From: Algoriphagus algorifonticola
GTDB lineage: Bacteria; Bacteroidota; Bacteroidia; Cytophagales; Cyclobacteriaceae
Reading direction: 5' to 3'
NCBI RefSeq assembly: GCF_007655305.1
Contig: NZ_VLOG01000040.1
Span: 58,567 to 122,566 of the forward strand
DNA: 64,000 nucleotides
Positions within the stretch are counted from its first letter, which is position 1. Every line of letters begins with the position of its first letter. The position numbers and the translations under genes are program-made. Shown piece after piece: positions 35,287 to 43,996 of the stretch. The notes below the pieces were generated by a model, which did not search any database, was not told the origin of the DNA, and saw only the letters and a program-made list of their open reading frames with translations.

Positions 35287-37710
35287 TTGAAATTCTCCAA
35301 ATATATACTTTTTCTTTCTCTGCTAGGGCTTGCTTCAGCTTGTTCCTTGACTAAAAATCTCCAAGAAGGGGAATATGTAGTCTATGAATCTGATATAGAA
35401 GGGGTAGAAAAAGCGAACGAAGAAGAAATAGCTGGTTTAATCCAGCAGGAACCCAATTTTAGAATTCCTGTTTTTAATTTTTCTCCAGGAGTCACTATTT
35501 ACAGATTTGGGAAATCATTCTTTGACAGTGTCGCAGTCAGTGAAAAAAGAGTTGAAATTGAAAAAGAGCTAAAGCAAATAGAGCAACAGCTTGACTCTAT
35601 TCCAGGGGACAGAAAACTTCAGAAAAAATCCGATAAGCTCAATACCAAAATCGAGAATCTCAAAGAGAAAGAAGAGTATGGAAATGGGTTTATGCGCACT
35701 GGCAATCCGGTAACAGTTCTGGATAGCAGCCTTTTGGAATCAACAAACAGGAATATTTCTGCTTACCTCCAGAATAATGGTTTTTTTGATTCAAGGAGCT
35801 CTTTTGAAGTTGAAACAAAAGGAAAAAAGGCATATGTAACTTATAGTATTGTAGAAAATACACCTTATAGAGTCGACTCAATTTATACCAGAACTGACAA
35901 CGAGGATATCCAGATTATTCTCAATCAGAACAAATCAAAATCCAACCTAGCCAAAGGGAAAATCTATGCCCAAAATGATATCATAGCTGAAAGAAATCAA
36001 GTAGAAGAATTATTGAAAAACAATGGGTTTTACATGTTTTCCAAATCCTACTTGGAGTACAATGTGTATCAGGATACTGCTAAGAAAAATGTACAAATTG
36101 AACAAATCATCAGGAAACCCACATTTGCTGAACAGCATGAAATCTATACGATTGAAAATATTAATTTTAGAATTAATCCTCCCTCGGATGGATTTAGCGA
36201 CGGCAGAGTTTCAGGTCAATATGACGGTATAAATTTCAATTTTTATAGAGATAGATATTCAGAGAAAATTCTTGCTTCGAGAATTCTATTTGATAAAAAT
36301 GATCGATACAGCCGAAATAAAGTAATTGAAAGCCAAAGGCAACTAAGCAATCTGGACCTTTTCAGGTTTGTCAATATTTCCTTTGATACCTTAGGCACCT
36401 CATTAACTGCAAATATTTTTACTCAGCCAGCTCAAAAATACCAATTGACAAATCAGTTGGGTTTGAGTGTAACAGAACAGTTGCCTGGACCTTTTTTCAG
36501 TACCTCATTAAGAAATAGAAACTTTTTCAGAGCTGGAGAAATCTTGGAATTCAACTTTAGAGCCGGTCTGGAAGGTGTGGCATCTGCGACTAATCAAGGG
36601 GTGTATCAAAGTCAGGAATTAGGAGTCTCAGCTTCTATCATTTACCCTAGATTTTTGATTCCGTTTGTTCCAAATACGCTGAAAAAATACGGGAAATACA
36701 ATCCCAATACACGAACCCAAATCGGTTATAACTATACTAATCGACCAGAATATACCCGAAAGGGTTTGAATGGTTTGCTAGCATATACTTGGGCTACCAC
36801 GAATCAAAGACAGCAATTCACTATTAATCTTGCTGACATCAACTATATCAGGACTCCAAATATCACAGATGATTTTTTGGAAGTTTTGCAGAATTTGGCC
36901 AATCAGGGAAATAATTTGATCTGGTCCTTCCTTCCTTCTTTTGTAAGTAGCATTTCTGGCCAATCCGTCATCAACTTTAATCGGTACGGAGACTGGAAAA
37001 GAAGACCCTCTTCCCTTCTTCGATTGTTTGTAGAAAGTGGCGGTACTTCGCTCAACTTATTTAATGTACAAAGCAACAATAATGAAAACCTTCAGTTTGC
37101 TAATTTCCAGTGGCTTAAGTTTCAGGCAGATTTTAGGAGATATTATCCAGTCGATCAAAAACAGACTTTTGCCTATCGTTTAAATTTCGGAATCGCCCAA
37201 CCTTATGGAGTGAGTGCTGGAATTCTTCCTTACGAAAAATATTTCTTTGCGGGTGGAGGTACGAGTATCAGAGCATGGCAAGCAAGACGATTAGGTCCTG
37301 GAAGCTCTGTACCAACCATAGGTGATGGAGGGCGCTATGATTATAATTTCGAGCAACCTTCGGAAATGATCATAGAATCCATGCTGGAATATAGAAGAAA
37401 GCTTTATGGCTACTTTGACATGGCCTTGTTCATCGATGTGGGGAATTCATGGATGATAGGCGTAGATGCCAGTAGACCCGGAGCAGATTTTAGATTTGAT
37501 CGATTCTACAAAGAGTTTGCTGTAGGTTCTGGCATAGGTTTGAGAATGGATTTTGACTTTTTGATTATCAGGCTAGACTTAGCTACGAAAGCAATTGACC
37601 CATCTCAACCAGAAGGAGAACGATGGGTGTTGGACAATATTAATTTCAGAAGACCATTTGGCCTAAGAGGTCAAACTGTACTTAACTTTGGGATTGGATA
37701 TCCCTTCTAA
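35287..37710 (+). CDS. tamL: TamL: BamA/TamA-type outer-membrane assembly lipoprotein
   Basis: 807 aa from the TTG at 35287, which gives a compact lipoprotein signal peptide (MKFSKYILFLSLLGLASAC, first residue from TTG). The frame extends to 35257, and GTG 35269 is another option; no ATG exists near the lipobox. Periplasmic POTRA-like regions (about 30-380) precede a C-terminal Omp85 barrel with AGGGTSIRAWQARRLGPG (the family's RGF/RG-W loop) and a final aromatic F. With TamB it inserts outer-membrane proteins. The product is probably surface- or periplasm-facing and anchored in the outer membrane. Confidence 0.88.
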   Translation: MKFSKYILFLSLLGLASACSLTKNLQEGEYVVYESDIEGVEKANEEEIAGLIQQEPNFRIPVFNFSPGVTIYRFGKSFFDSVAVSEKRVEIEKELKQIEQQLDSIPGDRKLQKKSDKLNTKIENLKEKEEYGNGFMRTGNPVTVLDSSLLESTNRNISAYLQNNGFFDSRSSFEVETKGKKAYVTYSIVENTPYRVDSIYTRTDNEDIQIILNQNKSKSNLAKGKIYAQNDIIAERNQVEELLKNNGFYMFSKSYLEYNVYQDTAKKNVQIEQIIRKPTFAEQHEIYTIENINFRINPPSDGFSDGRVSGQYDGINFNFYRDRYSEKILASRILFDKNDRYSRNKVIESQRQLSNLDLFRFVNISFDTLGTSLTANIFTQPAQKYQLTNQLGLSVTEQLPGPFFSTSLRNRNFFRAGEILEFNFRAGLEGVASATNQGVYQSQELGVSASIIYPRFLIPFVPNTLKKYGKYNPNTRTQIGYNYTNRPEYTRKGLNGLLAYTWATTNQRQQFTINLADINYIRTPNITDDFLEVLQNLANQGNNLIWSFLPSFVSSISGQSVINFNRYGDWKRRPSSLLRLFVESGGTSLNLFNVQSNNNENLQFANFQWLKFQADFRRYYPVDQKQTFAYRLNFGIAQPYGVSAGILPYEKYFFAGGGTSIRAWQARRLGPGSSVPTIGDGGRYDYNFEQPSEMIIESMLEYRRKLYGYFDMALFIDVGNSWMIGVDASRPGADFRFDRFYKEFAVGSGIGLRMDFDFLIIRLDLATKAIDPSQPEGERWVLDNINFRRPFGLRGQTVLNFGIGYPF
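35298..35305 (-). promoter_or_regulatory. -7 element of the TrmH-type gene, inside tamL
   Basis: Read on the minus strand the bases form TATATTTG, a perfect TAnnTTTG element, 30 bases before the methyltransferase ATG. It lies within the tamL signal-peptide codons. No TTG is found at the expected -33 distance, so strength is unclear. Confidence 0.35.
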
Positions 37711-37714
37711 ACAA

Positions 37715-38626
37715 ATGGCTAGAGCGAGTAAAGAGGAAATAGCAGAATTATATCAAAAAATTCAGGATCATATATGCTCAGAATTAGAGCAATATGATGG
37801 GACGGGAAAATTCAAAGAGGACAAATGGGAAAGAGCTGCAGGCGGCGGAGGGAGAACCCGGATTTTTGAAAATGGCCAAGTGATAGAAAAAGGTGGCGTT
37901 GCTTTTTCAGCTGTTCATGGTCCAACACCTGAAAAAATCCTGAATAAACTGGGTTTGGAAAAAGCAGATTTCTACGCTACAGGTGTTTCGATTGTACTGC
38001 ATCCTATTAACCCACATGTCCCCATTATCCATATGAATATTCGTTATTTTGAAATGGAAAATGGCGTTTATTGGTTTGGAGGCGGTATTGATTTAACCCC
38101 TCACTATATAGTACCTGACGATGCTCGGTATTTTCATCAGCAATTAAAGTCGGTTTGTGATCAATTTGACGATACTTATTATCCAAAGTTTAAAAACTGG
38201 GCCGACGATTATTTTTACCTCAAACACAGAGATGAGACAAGAGGAGTTGGAGGAATATTTTATGACCGCTTAGCCGGTAAAAATGATGAGCAATTTTCAA
38301 GCATACTTGAATTTAGTTTAGCATTAGGAAGACTATTTCCGAAAATTTACGGGCACTTCATGATGAAAAATGCCGGAAATCCAGTAACTGTGGAAGAGAA
38401 AGCCTGGCAAAATTTGAGAAGAGGAAGGTATGTGGAATTCAACTTGGTATGGGATGCAGGCACTAAGTTTGGTCTGGACACAAATGGCAGAACTGAAAGC
38501 ATCCTGATGAGCATGCCTCCTCAGGCAGAATGGACTTATATGCACGAGCCAAAATCTGGGAGTCGGGAGGAATTTACGCTCAAGCATCTTAAAAAAGGAA
38601 TAGACTGGCTTAATTTTCACCCATGA
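37715..38626 (+). CDS. hemF: Oxygen-dependent coproporphyrinogen III oxidase
   Basis: 303 aa from the ATG at 37715 (MARASKEEIAELY), 4 bases after the tamL stop. Family motifs are complete: WERAAGGGGRTRIFENG, GVSIVLHPINPHVPIIHMNIRYFE, WFGGGIDLTPHY, EFNLVWDAGTKFGL and ILMSMPPQAEW. It decarboxylates coproporphyrinogen III to protoporphyrinogen IX using O2, so the organism makes heme aerobically. The stop overlaps the PAP2 gene by 4 bases. Confidence 0.96.
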   Translation: MARASKEEIAELYQKIQDHICSELEQYDGTGKFKEDKWERAAGGGGRTRIFENGQVIEKGGVAFSAVHGPTPEKILNKLGLEKADFYATGVSIVLHPINPHVPIIHMNIRYFEMENGVYWFGGGIDLTPHYIVPDDARYFHQQLKSVCDQFDDTYYPKFKNWADDYFYLKHRDETRGVGGIFYDRLAGKNDEQFSSILEFSLALGRLFPKIYGHFMMKNAGNPVTVEEKAWQNLRRGRYVEFNLVWDAGTKFGLDTNGRTESILMSMPPQAEWTYMHEPKSGSREEFTLKHLKKGIDWLNFHP

Positions 38627-39198
38627 TAGAGCAAATCAAAAAATGGGATGAGGATTTATTCCTCTGGCTCAATTCTTTCCACACAGACTGGTTGGATCCA
38701 GTCATGTACCAAGCCACAGAAACAATTACTTGGATTCCACTATATGCTTTTTTGATCTATAAGATTTATAAATCCAACCCCTCCAATAGTTGGTGGGTAT
38801 TTGGAGGTGTGGCGCTAACTATTTTGGTTTCGGACCAATTTACTTCTGGATTTATGAAACCATTTTTTGAAAGATTAAGACCCTGTCATGACGAAAGATG
38901 GACTGATGTCATTCATAATTATGGGAGATGCGGAGGCTTGTATGGATTCGCATCTTCACACGCCGCGAATACTTTTGGCTTAGCAGTTTTTCTCAATAAA
39001 AAATTAGGAAAATCCATTAAAGGACTGGGCTGGTTATTTTTATATGCAATTTTAGTCAGTTACACCCGGATTTATTTGGGAGTTCACTATCCAGTAGACA
39101 TCCTGATTGGAGCAAGTATCGGAACAGCAGCAGCCTTTATCAGCTGGTTTTTGATAGTATTTGTGAAAAGAGAGTTCTTGAAGAAATTTTTGAAATGA
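38623..39198 (+). CDS. PAP2-family membrane phosphatase
   Basis: 191 aa with five or six membrane helices. The three PAP2 motifs are present: KPFFERLRP (79-87), SSH (111-113) and S146...H155...D159 (SYTRIYLGVHYPVD). Such enzymes dephosphorylate undecaprenyl pyrophosphate, phosphatidic acid or related lipids at the outer face of the cytoplasmic membrane. It is coupled to hemF and to the Crp/Fnr gene by 4-base overlaps. Confidence 0.92.
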   Translation: MIEQIKKWDEDLFLWLNSFHTDWLDPVMYQATETITWIPLYAFLIYKIYKSNPSNSWWVFGGVALTILVSDQFTSGFMKPFFERLRPCHDERWTDVIHNYGRCGGLYGFASSHAANTFGLAVFLNKKLGKSIKGLGWLFLYAILVSYTRIYLGVHYPVDILIGASIGTAAAFISWFLIVFVKREFLKKFLK

Positions 39199-39797
39199 AC
39201 TTAAACAGAACATCAAATGAGCTGGAAACAATTTTGAAATTCTTAAAGGAAATTCAATCCTACTCTCCTTTAGCAGACCATTCTGAGAAAGCTCTCGCAA
39301 ATATTTGTTTTACCCAAAAAGTAGGGAAAAATGAGGTCCTTCAAGAAATAGGAAAAACTTGTAAAACTATATATTTTGTAATGGAAGGGTCTGCCAGAAT
39401 CTTTTACCTAAAAGACGGGCTTGAGATTACAGAGTATTTCGCTTTTAAAAATGATTTAATAGTCAGAGCAGAAAGTTTGTTTAAATCTTTACCAAGTAAC
39501 AAGGGGATTGTATCGATAGAAGAGACCCTATTTGTGGGAATTCCTTCAAATGCACTTTTTTCATTATTTGACGAGTTCCATGATATTGAAAGACTTTTTA
39601 GGATACTTATTCAAACAGTCTATCTCGAAACTATAAAACGGCTTGAATCCATTCAATTTCAAACTGCAGAAGAAAGATATAAAGGCCTTTTAGAAAACCA
39701 TCCTGAATTCATTCAAAAGATACCCTTAAAACACATTGCTTCATACTTAGGTATTACCCAGGTAAGTCTCAGTCGAATTAGAGCGGGGATTTCCTGA
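39195..39797 (+). CDS. Crp/Fnr family transcriptional regulator
   Basis: 200 aa. The N-terminal cyclic-nucleotide-binding fold includes QEIGKTCKTIYFVMEGSARIFYLKDG, and the C-terminal helix-turn-helix is IPLKHIASYLGITQVSLSRIRAGIS. It has no cysteine cluster for an Fe-S cluster, and the cAMP-contacting Arg/Ser of true Crp is not evident, as usual for this Bacteroidota group. It overlaps the PAP2 stop. The MFS gene follows 53 bases later and is a plausible target. Confidence 0.92.
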   Translation: MNLNRTSNELETILKFLKEIQSYSPLADHSEKALANICFTQKVGKNEVLQEIGKTCKTIYFVMEGSARIFYLKDGLEITEYFAFKNDLIVRAESLFKSLPSNKGIVSIEETLFVGIPSNALFSLFDEFHDIERLFRILIQTVYLETIKRLESIQFQTAEERYKGLLENHPEFIQKIPLKHIASYLGITQVSLSRIRAGIS

Positions 39798-39850
39798 TTT
39801 TTTTAACATTTGTAAAAAGAATACTTCCTTGAAAACTCCAGTTTTGAAAC

Positions 39851-41095
39851 ATGAATTCAATTCATTATCAAGCTGTTCAAGGACTAAAGGAAAATTGGAA
39901 ACAATTCAGTCTTTTAGTAGTCATAAATGCTTTGGTGGGAAGTATGATTGGCTTGGAACGATCAATTTTTCCTGAATATGCGTCCACCATTTTTGGAATT
40001 GAGTCAAATTCAGCTTTTCTGACATTTATCATAGTATTCGGAATCAGTAAAGCTATTTCCAATTATTATGCGGGAAAATATGCCAATCGGTTAGGGCGTA
40101 AGAATTTATTAGTCCTTGGATGGATAATTGTCCTGCCCGTACCATTGATTTTAGCTTTTACAGATTCATGGCTAATAGTCTTGTTAGCAAACCTATTACT
40201 TGGTGTTAGTCAGGGTTTAACCTGGAGTAGTACAGTCATTATGAAAATCGACTTAGTTGGGCCAAAAAATAGAGGCTTAGCGATGGGTTTGAATGAATTT
40301 GCGGGATATCTTGCAATTGGTATTACGGCCTATTTCACAGCTAATTTAGCATCAAACTTTGGAGTGAGACCTATTCCATTCTTAATAGGTTTTGGAATAG
40401 CTCTCCTAGGGCTATACCTTTCTTTCTTTTTTTTAAAAGACACTACTCGTTTTATCAGGGTAGAGAAAACCGATTCCAAAAAGGAAGAGAAGAATAACGT
40501 TTTATGGAATACCACCTTACGCAGCCCAAATTTATCTTCAATAACGCATGCTGGATTAGTCAACAATCTGAATGACGGAATGATCTGGGGCTTGTTACCT
40601 TTATTATTGATTCAAAAGGAATTTTCTTTAAATGAAATTGGAAAACTGATTGCTATTTATCCTTTGGTTTGGGGAATGGGCCAATTATTCTCAGGGAAAA
40701 TAGCTGACATTATTTCAAAGAAATTCTTGATTGTTTTTGGGATGATTATTCAAGGGTTTGCAATAATAATTTTAGCATACTCAAATTCCTTTAGTCAATT
40801 TTCTTTTACCTCTATTGTATTGGGAATTGGAACTGCAATAGTTTATCCTACCTTTCTAGCTGCGATTTCAGACGAAACCCATCCGGAAGTCAGAGCGGAA
40901 AGTGTTGGAGTATTTCGACTTTGGAGAGATTTGGGCTATGCTTTTGGAGCAATTTTATCTGGATGGATCGCTGATAATTTTGGACTTGAATTAGCAATTG
41001 TCTCCGTAGGTATGTTGACAATAGCATCTGGAATAATCACTCAATTAAGAATGACTCGAGAGGCATTTTTCAGAAAAATTGAGATAAATAATTAA
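39851..41095 (+). CDS. Major facilitator superfamily transporter
   Basis: 414 aa with twelve hydrophobic helices. The MFS signature between helices 2 and 3 reads GKYANRLGRKNLLVLG, and the cytosolic loop between the halves is charged (VEKTDSKKEEKNN). The second half repeats the pattern (GKIADIISKKFLIVFG). It is likely an exporter or sugar-type permease; no substrate can be assigned. It follows a Crp/Fnr regulator in the same orientation. Confidence 0.9.
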   Translation: MNSIHYQAVQGLKENWKQFSLLVVINALVGSMIGLERSIFPEYASTIFGIESNSAFLTFIIVFGISKAISNYYAGKYANRLGRKNLLVLGWIIVLPVPLILAFTDSWLIVLLANLLLGVSQGLTWSSTVIMKIDLVGPKNRGLAMGLNEFAGYLAIGITAYFTANLASNFGVRPIPFLIGFGIALLGLYLSFFFLKDTTRFIRVEKTDSKKEEKNNVLWNTTLRSPNLSSITHAGLVNNLNDGMIWGLLPLLLIQKEFSLNEIGKLIAIYPLVWGMGQLFSGKIADIISKKFLIVFGMIIQGFAIIILAYSNSFSQFSFTSIVLGIGTAIVYPTFLAAISDETHPEVRAESVGVFRLWRDLGYAFGAILSGWIADNFGLELAIVSVGMLTIASGIITQLRMTREAFFRKIEINN

Positions 41096-41168
41096 GTCAT
41101 TCCAGGAAATTTTCATTCATAGTGATTTTATGCTTTAATTAGTGACATCACACCAAACCTTAAACAAA

Positions 41169-41390
41169 ATGAAAAAATTGAAATCAATTTTCACCCTAGC
41201 CTTAGCGTTTAGCTTTTTAGCAGCAGTAACATTTACTTCTTGCGGTGGCAAGAAAGAGGAAAGCAGTGAAACAGAAACTGAACAGGTTGAAAGTGAGCAC
41301 CCAGATGGAGGTGAGCATCCAGCAGGAGACAGCACAGAACATCCAGCAGGAGGTGAGCATCCAAGTAGTGACTCAACTTCTGAAAGCTAA
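41169..41390 (+). CDS. Small acidic lipoprotein with His/Pro/Gly-rich tail
   Basis: 73 aa from the ATG at 41169 (MKKLKSIFTLAL). An in-frame ATG at 41142 adds nine residues before the signal peptide. The lipobox is FTSC at about residues 19-22, after which the chain is strongly acidic and carries three near repeats of the type EHPxGGEHPAGDST. Histidines in this tail could bind metal, which is speculative. A paralogue lies at 42883-43053. Both surround the transglutaminase-like lipoprotein gene. Confidence 0.85.
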   Translation: MKKLKSIFTLALAFSFLAAVTFTSCGGKKEESSETETEQVESEHPDGGEHPAGDSTEHPAGGEHPSSDSTSES

Positions 41391-41400
41391 AAATCAAAAA

Positions 41401-41427
41401 AGGCTATCGAATTCGATAGCCTTTATT
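41401..41427. terminator. Bidirectional terminator
   Basis: AGGCTATCGAA/TTCGATAGCCT forms a perfect 22-base palindrome (41401-41422) preceded by A and followed by T runs. It separates the small lipoprotein gene from the convergent transglutaminase-like gene. Confidence 0.85.
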
Positions 41428-41429
41428 TT

Positions 41430-42791
41430 TTAGGAATTTACTTTTCTTTGAAAGGTGAATTTGGATGGTGCCTTTATCTCTTTTCCATTGATCTCTAAAT
41501 AGGGATATGCAATGAAATTAATTGGGCCCGCATTAGGTCCTGGATTAACTTCCAAATCCCTACCTCTGCTTAACTCAATTCTATTGGCAGGGTGCCTTCC
41601 GAAATAATAAGTAGCTAAAGCAGTATATTTATTAGCCTCCGAAATATCAACTGGCCACCATTTCCCATCTGCATAAAACTCTGCCCAGCAGTGGTAACCA
41701 TCAATTCCACCTTCATTCCTATCCGAAGGAATAGATGCTCCAATCGCAAATCTTGCTGGTATATCTACTGATCTGGCCAAGGAAATGAAGAAGGAGTGGA
41801 ATTCAGAACAATTCCCGGTTTTTGAATCACAGGCGTAATTTGAGTCTCCATTGCCATAATCGCCAAATTTCATATAGCGCATATTGTCTATGATATAATC
41901 ATATAAAGCTCTGGCTTGAATTAAATGAGACTCTTTCAGCTTTTCTCCCAAAACCTCCTTAGCGATCTCTTCAAACCTCCCTCCTTTTGGCATGAGTCTG
42001 TTCGAAGCTAAATACACCTTGGGGTCTGGAGCAGAAGCCTCATAAGGACCTTTTTCTTTCCTTTTTACCTCGTAGCTGATTTGGATTTCTTTACCGGAAT
42101 CTTCTGGCTTTAATTCATAATAAAGCAAAGTATTGCCAAAAACCTTCTCTTCAATTTTTCTGGACTCTATATCAGATTTCGTCTCTAACAGTTTCACATC
42201 CTGAAAAGGGTCTGACTCAGGAACAGGAATCCACATCCGCGCAGGACCTTCCAAACTAGGAATTTGAACAGTATAATAGAATTCAAAATGATCAGTCCCT
42301 TCGACTACTCCTAACAGGTTATTGTTTGATTGTTCCAAAGCCACTCTATACCAAGTTTTATCTTCCTTATTTTGCTTCCAACTGTAAAAAGGTTTCCCAT
42401 TCAACTTATGCACCGTGGTCTGAGTGACATTCATTGCCCCAGGCTTCCCTTCCATGAAGAAATCTACATCGTATACATCTCCACTTTCATCCACCAAGTC
42501 AACACAGGCAAAATGACTATCGGGGCCTAGGTTGGATAGGTATTCGGTATGTACCCGAACCAACTTCATTTTGAGATCATGATTTTCATCTTTTACCGGA
42601 AAAACTCCATCATTTTCACCTGTTTTGACTGCAATGAAGTCTTTTATTCCTTGTTCTATTTCAGGTATGGAAACAGCAGGACTTGAAGGACTTTCAGTTA
42701 CTGTATCTTCCTCCTTGGGATTACAAAAGGTTAGGGCCAAAAGTCCTGAAACTAATACCGTTCTTGAAATTGCGAGAATATAACTTTTCAT
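41430..42791 (-). CDS. Transglutaminase-like domain lipoprotein
   Basis: 453 aa from the ATG at 42791 (MKSYILAISRTVL), with a lipobox ending LTFC. The frame runs on to 42818. The C-terminal half is a transglutaminase-like fold: cysteine in TGNCSEFHSFF, histidine in GYHCWAEFYADGKW and aspartate in WPVDISEANKY form the catalytic triad. The N-terminal half is beta-rich and unrecognised. Prokaryotic members are often peptidases or amidases rather than cross-linkers. Small lipoprotein genes flank it on both sides. Confidence 0.88.
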   Translation of the reverse strand: MKSYILAISRTVLVSGLLALTFCNPKEEDTVTESPSSPAVSIPEIEQGIKDFIAVKTGENDGVFPVKDENHDLKMKLVRVHTEYLSNLGPDSHFACVDLVDESGDVYDVDFFMEGKPGAMNVTQTTVHKLNGKPFYSWKQNKEDKTWYRVALEQSNNNLLGVVEGTDHFEFYYTVQIPSLEGPARMWIPVPESDPFQDVKLLETKSDIESRKIEEKVFGNTLLYYELKPEDSGKEIQISYEVKRKEKGPYEASAPDPKVYLASNRLMPKGGRFEEIAKEVLGEKLKESHLIQARALYDYIIDNMRYMKFGDYGNGDSNYACDSKTGNCSEFHSFFISLARSVDIPARFAIGASIPSDRNEGGIDGYHCWAEFYADGKWWPVDISEANKYTALATYYFGRHPANRIELSRGRDLEVNPGPNAGPINFIAYPYLEINGKEIKAPSKFTFQRKVNS

Positions 42792-42882
42792 GCTTCTAAA
42801 ATACACATACCGTTTCAAAAGGACTTCAAATACAGGAATAAAGAATATTTTTTACTTAATTGGATAAAACACCAGTAATACT

Positions 42883-43053
42883 ATGAAACTATCCATTCTA
42901 AAAACCAGAATCTTATCTCTTTTGGCTTTACTCCTTTTTTGCGGGGTAATATTTATTTCATGCGGAGAAAAGAAGGAAGAGAAATCTGGAAACAATACCG
43001 AGCAAATAGAAAAGATGGAGAACCCGGACGACGAGCCGGCTATCACTCATTAA
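42883..43053 (+). CDS. Small lipoprotein, paralogue of the one at 41169
   Basis: 56 aa. ATG at 42883 opens a signal peptide with lipobox FISC, followed by GEKKEEKSGNNTEQIEKMENPDDEP. This aligns with SCGGKKEESSETETEQVESEHPDGGEHP of the neighbour. It lacks the repeated tail of that protein, and the MITE-like repeat begins 6 bases after its stop. The repeat may therefore have cut off an original longer end; the short version could also be natural. Confidence 0.7.
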   Translation: MKLSILKTRILSLLALLLFCGVIFISCGEKKEEKSGNNTEQIEKMENPDDEPAITH

Positions 43054-43217
43054 TTTTTCTGATTATCCGCAATCATGCCAGTTGCCATATTTTCTTTGTT
43101 TTACCGATTGGAAGACCGATGACCGAAGACCGAAGCTTCCGTGATTCTGATCCATTTAGCTGAAAATAAGCCGTATTTGGTTTTTAGGCTTCATTATAAT
43201 TCAAGACACTCAAAAAC

Positions 43218-43778
43218 ATGCATAAATATTTTAAACTCTTACTGCTTCTTTTAGCTATTTCTTTTACAGCTTATCTAATAGTTATTTTAGACTTGCTTTT
43301 GCTCTATGAGATTTTCATAGACATAATCCTTATTTTGACACTTTGGGGAGCCATAGGACTCTTAGCAGTAACAATTATTGAAATATTTAAACATAAACAA
43401 CTGCCCAATACACTTTTATCTATCACATTTATTATACTGACAGGTTCTTACATCTTGACATATGCAATACGAAATGGAGCGTTTGCTGGACCAAAATATT
43501 TAGATGCAGCTTTTCTTGACGACAGAAGTCGAATGGACTTAACTCTTTATGAGAACGGAAAATTTGTAATCTACTCAAACTGGTTATTTGGGGAAGACCA
43601 ATATGCTGGAACCTATCAACTTAAGGGAGACACTATAGTATTTGACAAATATCCTGTACTGGGCAACGACTTCATTTCGAAAGAGATTTTGATAAATTGT
43701 ACAGAGAAGAAAATATATTTTAGGAAAAATAAAGACGGAATTTATGATGAGTCATTCTATTACTTTCAAATCGACTAA
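43218..43778 (+). CDS. Uncharacterised membrane protein (cassette cargo)
   Basis: 186 aa. Three hydrophobic helices (about residues 5-30, 33-55, 66-88) are followed by a soluble, beta-rich C-terminal domain of about 95 residues (LTLYENGKFVIYSNWLFGEDQYAGTYQLKGDTIVF) resembling the small lipocalin-like or DUF-type beta sheets seen in many cassette-borne proteins. I do not recognise the family. It is the only gene between the two halves of repeat copy 2 and is followed 12 bases later by a long imperfect hairpin. Confidence 0.75.
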   Translation: MHKYFKLLLLLLAISFTAYLIVILDLLLLYEIFIDIILILTLWGAIGLLAVTIIEIFKHKQLPNTLLSITFIILTGSYILTYAIRNGAFAGPKYLDAAFLDDRSRMDLTLYENGKFVIYSNWLFGEDQYAGTYQLKGDTIVFDKYPVLGNDFISKEILINCTEKKIYFRKNKDGIYDESFYYFQID

Positions 43779-43790
43779 TAGAATAACGAA

Positions 43791-43925
43791 CGCCTAACAA
43801 CACGGGTTTTGCGTCATCCGGGGTGATGTGCAAATTTGGGGCTTTGTGCTTCTATTCAAGTTCAGTGCTGGTTGACAGTTTTATGCTCCGAAACCCGCCC
43901 GAACGCAAAGCCCGAAAATGTAACT
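43791..43925 (+). repeat. Long attC-like imperfect hairpin
   Basis: CGGGTTTTGCGT (43803-43814) pairs with ACGCAAAGCCCG (43903-43914) through 12 bp with one G-T pair. An inner stem CATC/GATG lies at 43815-43828. The left flank GCCTAAC fits the RYYYAAC consensus of integron attC sites, but I cannot find the matching GTTRRRY on the right. The layout, one promoterless-looking gene followed by a ~120-base foldable site, is that of a gene cassette. Confidence 0.5.
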
Positions 43926-43996
43926 GGTAAGAAAGCGGATATACATATTAATTTTTTCAAAATCTAGATCGAAAATTTGCTTTTGTAATTTTATTC

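Larger units (their letters stand above)
43060..43950 (+). mobile_element. MITE-like repeat, copy 2, carrying a one-gene cassette
   Basis: The left part (43060-43180) matches copy 1 from TGATTATCCGC through AGCCGTATTTGG. The right end ACTGGTAAGAAAGCGGATAT (from 43923) matches copy 1's right terminal repeat. In copy 1 these parts are about 10 bases apart, but here about 740 bases intervene, holding a membrane-protein gene and a long hairpin. The internal 18-base segment that serves as IS110 target in copies 1 and 3 is missing (GACCGAAGCTTCCG around 43128-43141). Confidence 0.65.

Noticed and set aside
43060..43950. CRISPR array or classical integron
   Set aside because: There are no regularly spaced repeats, no cas genes and no integron integrase in the window; the attC resemblance is one-sided.
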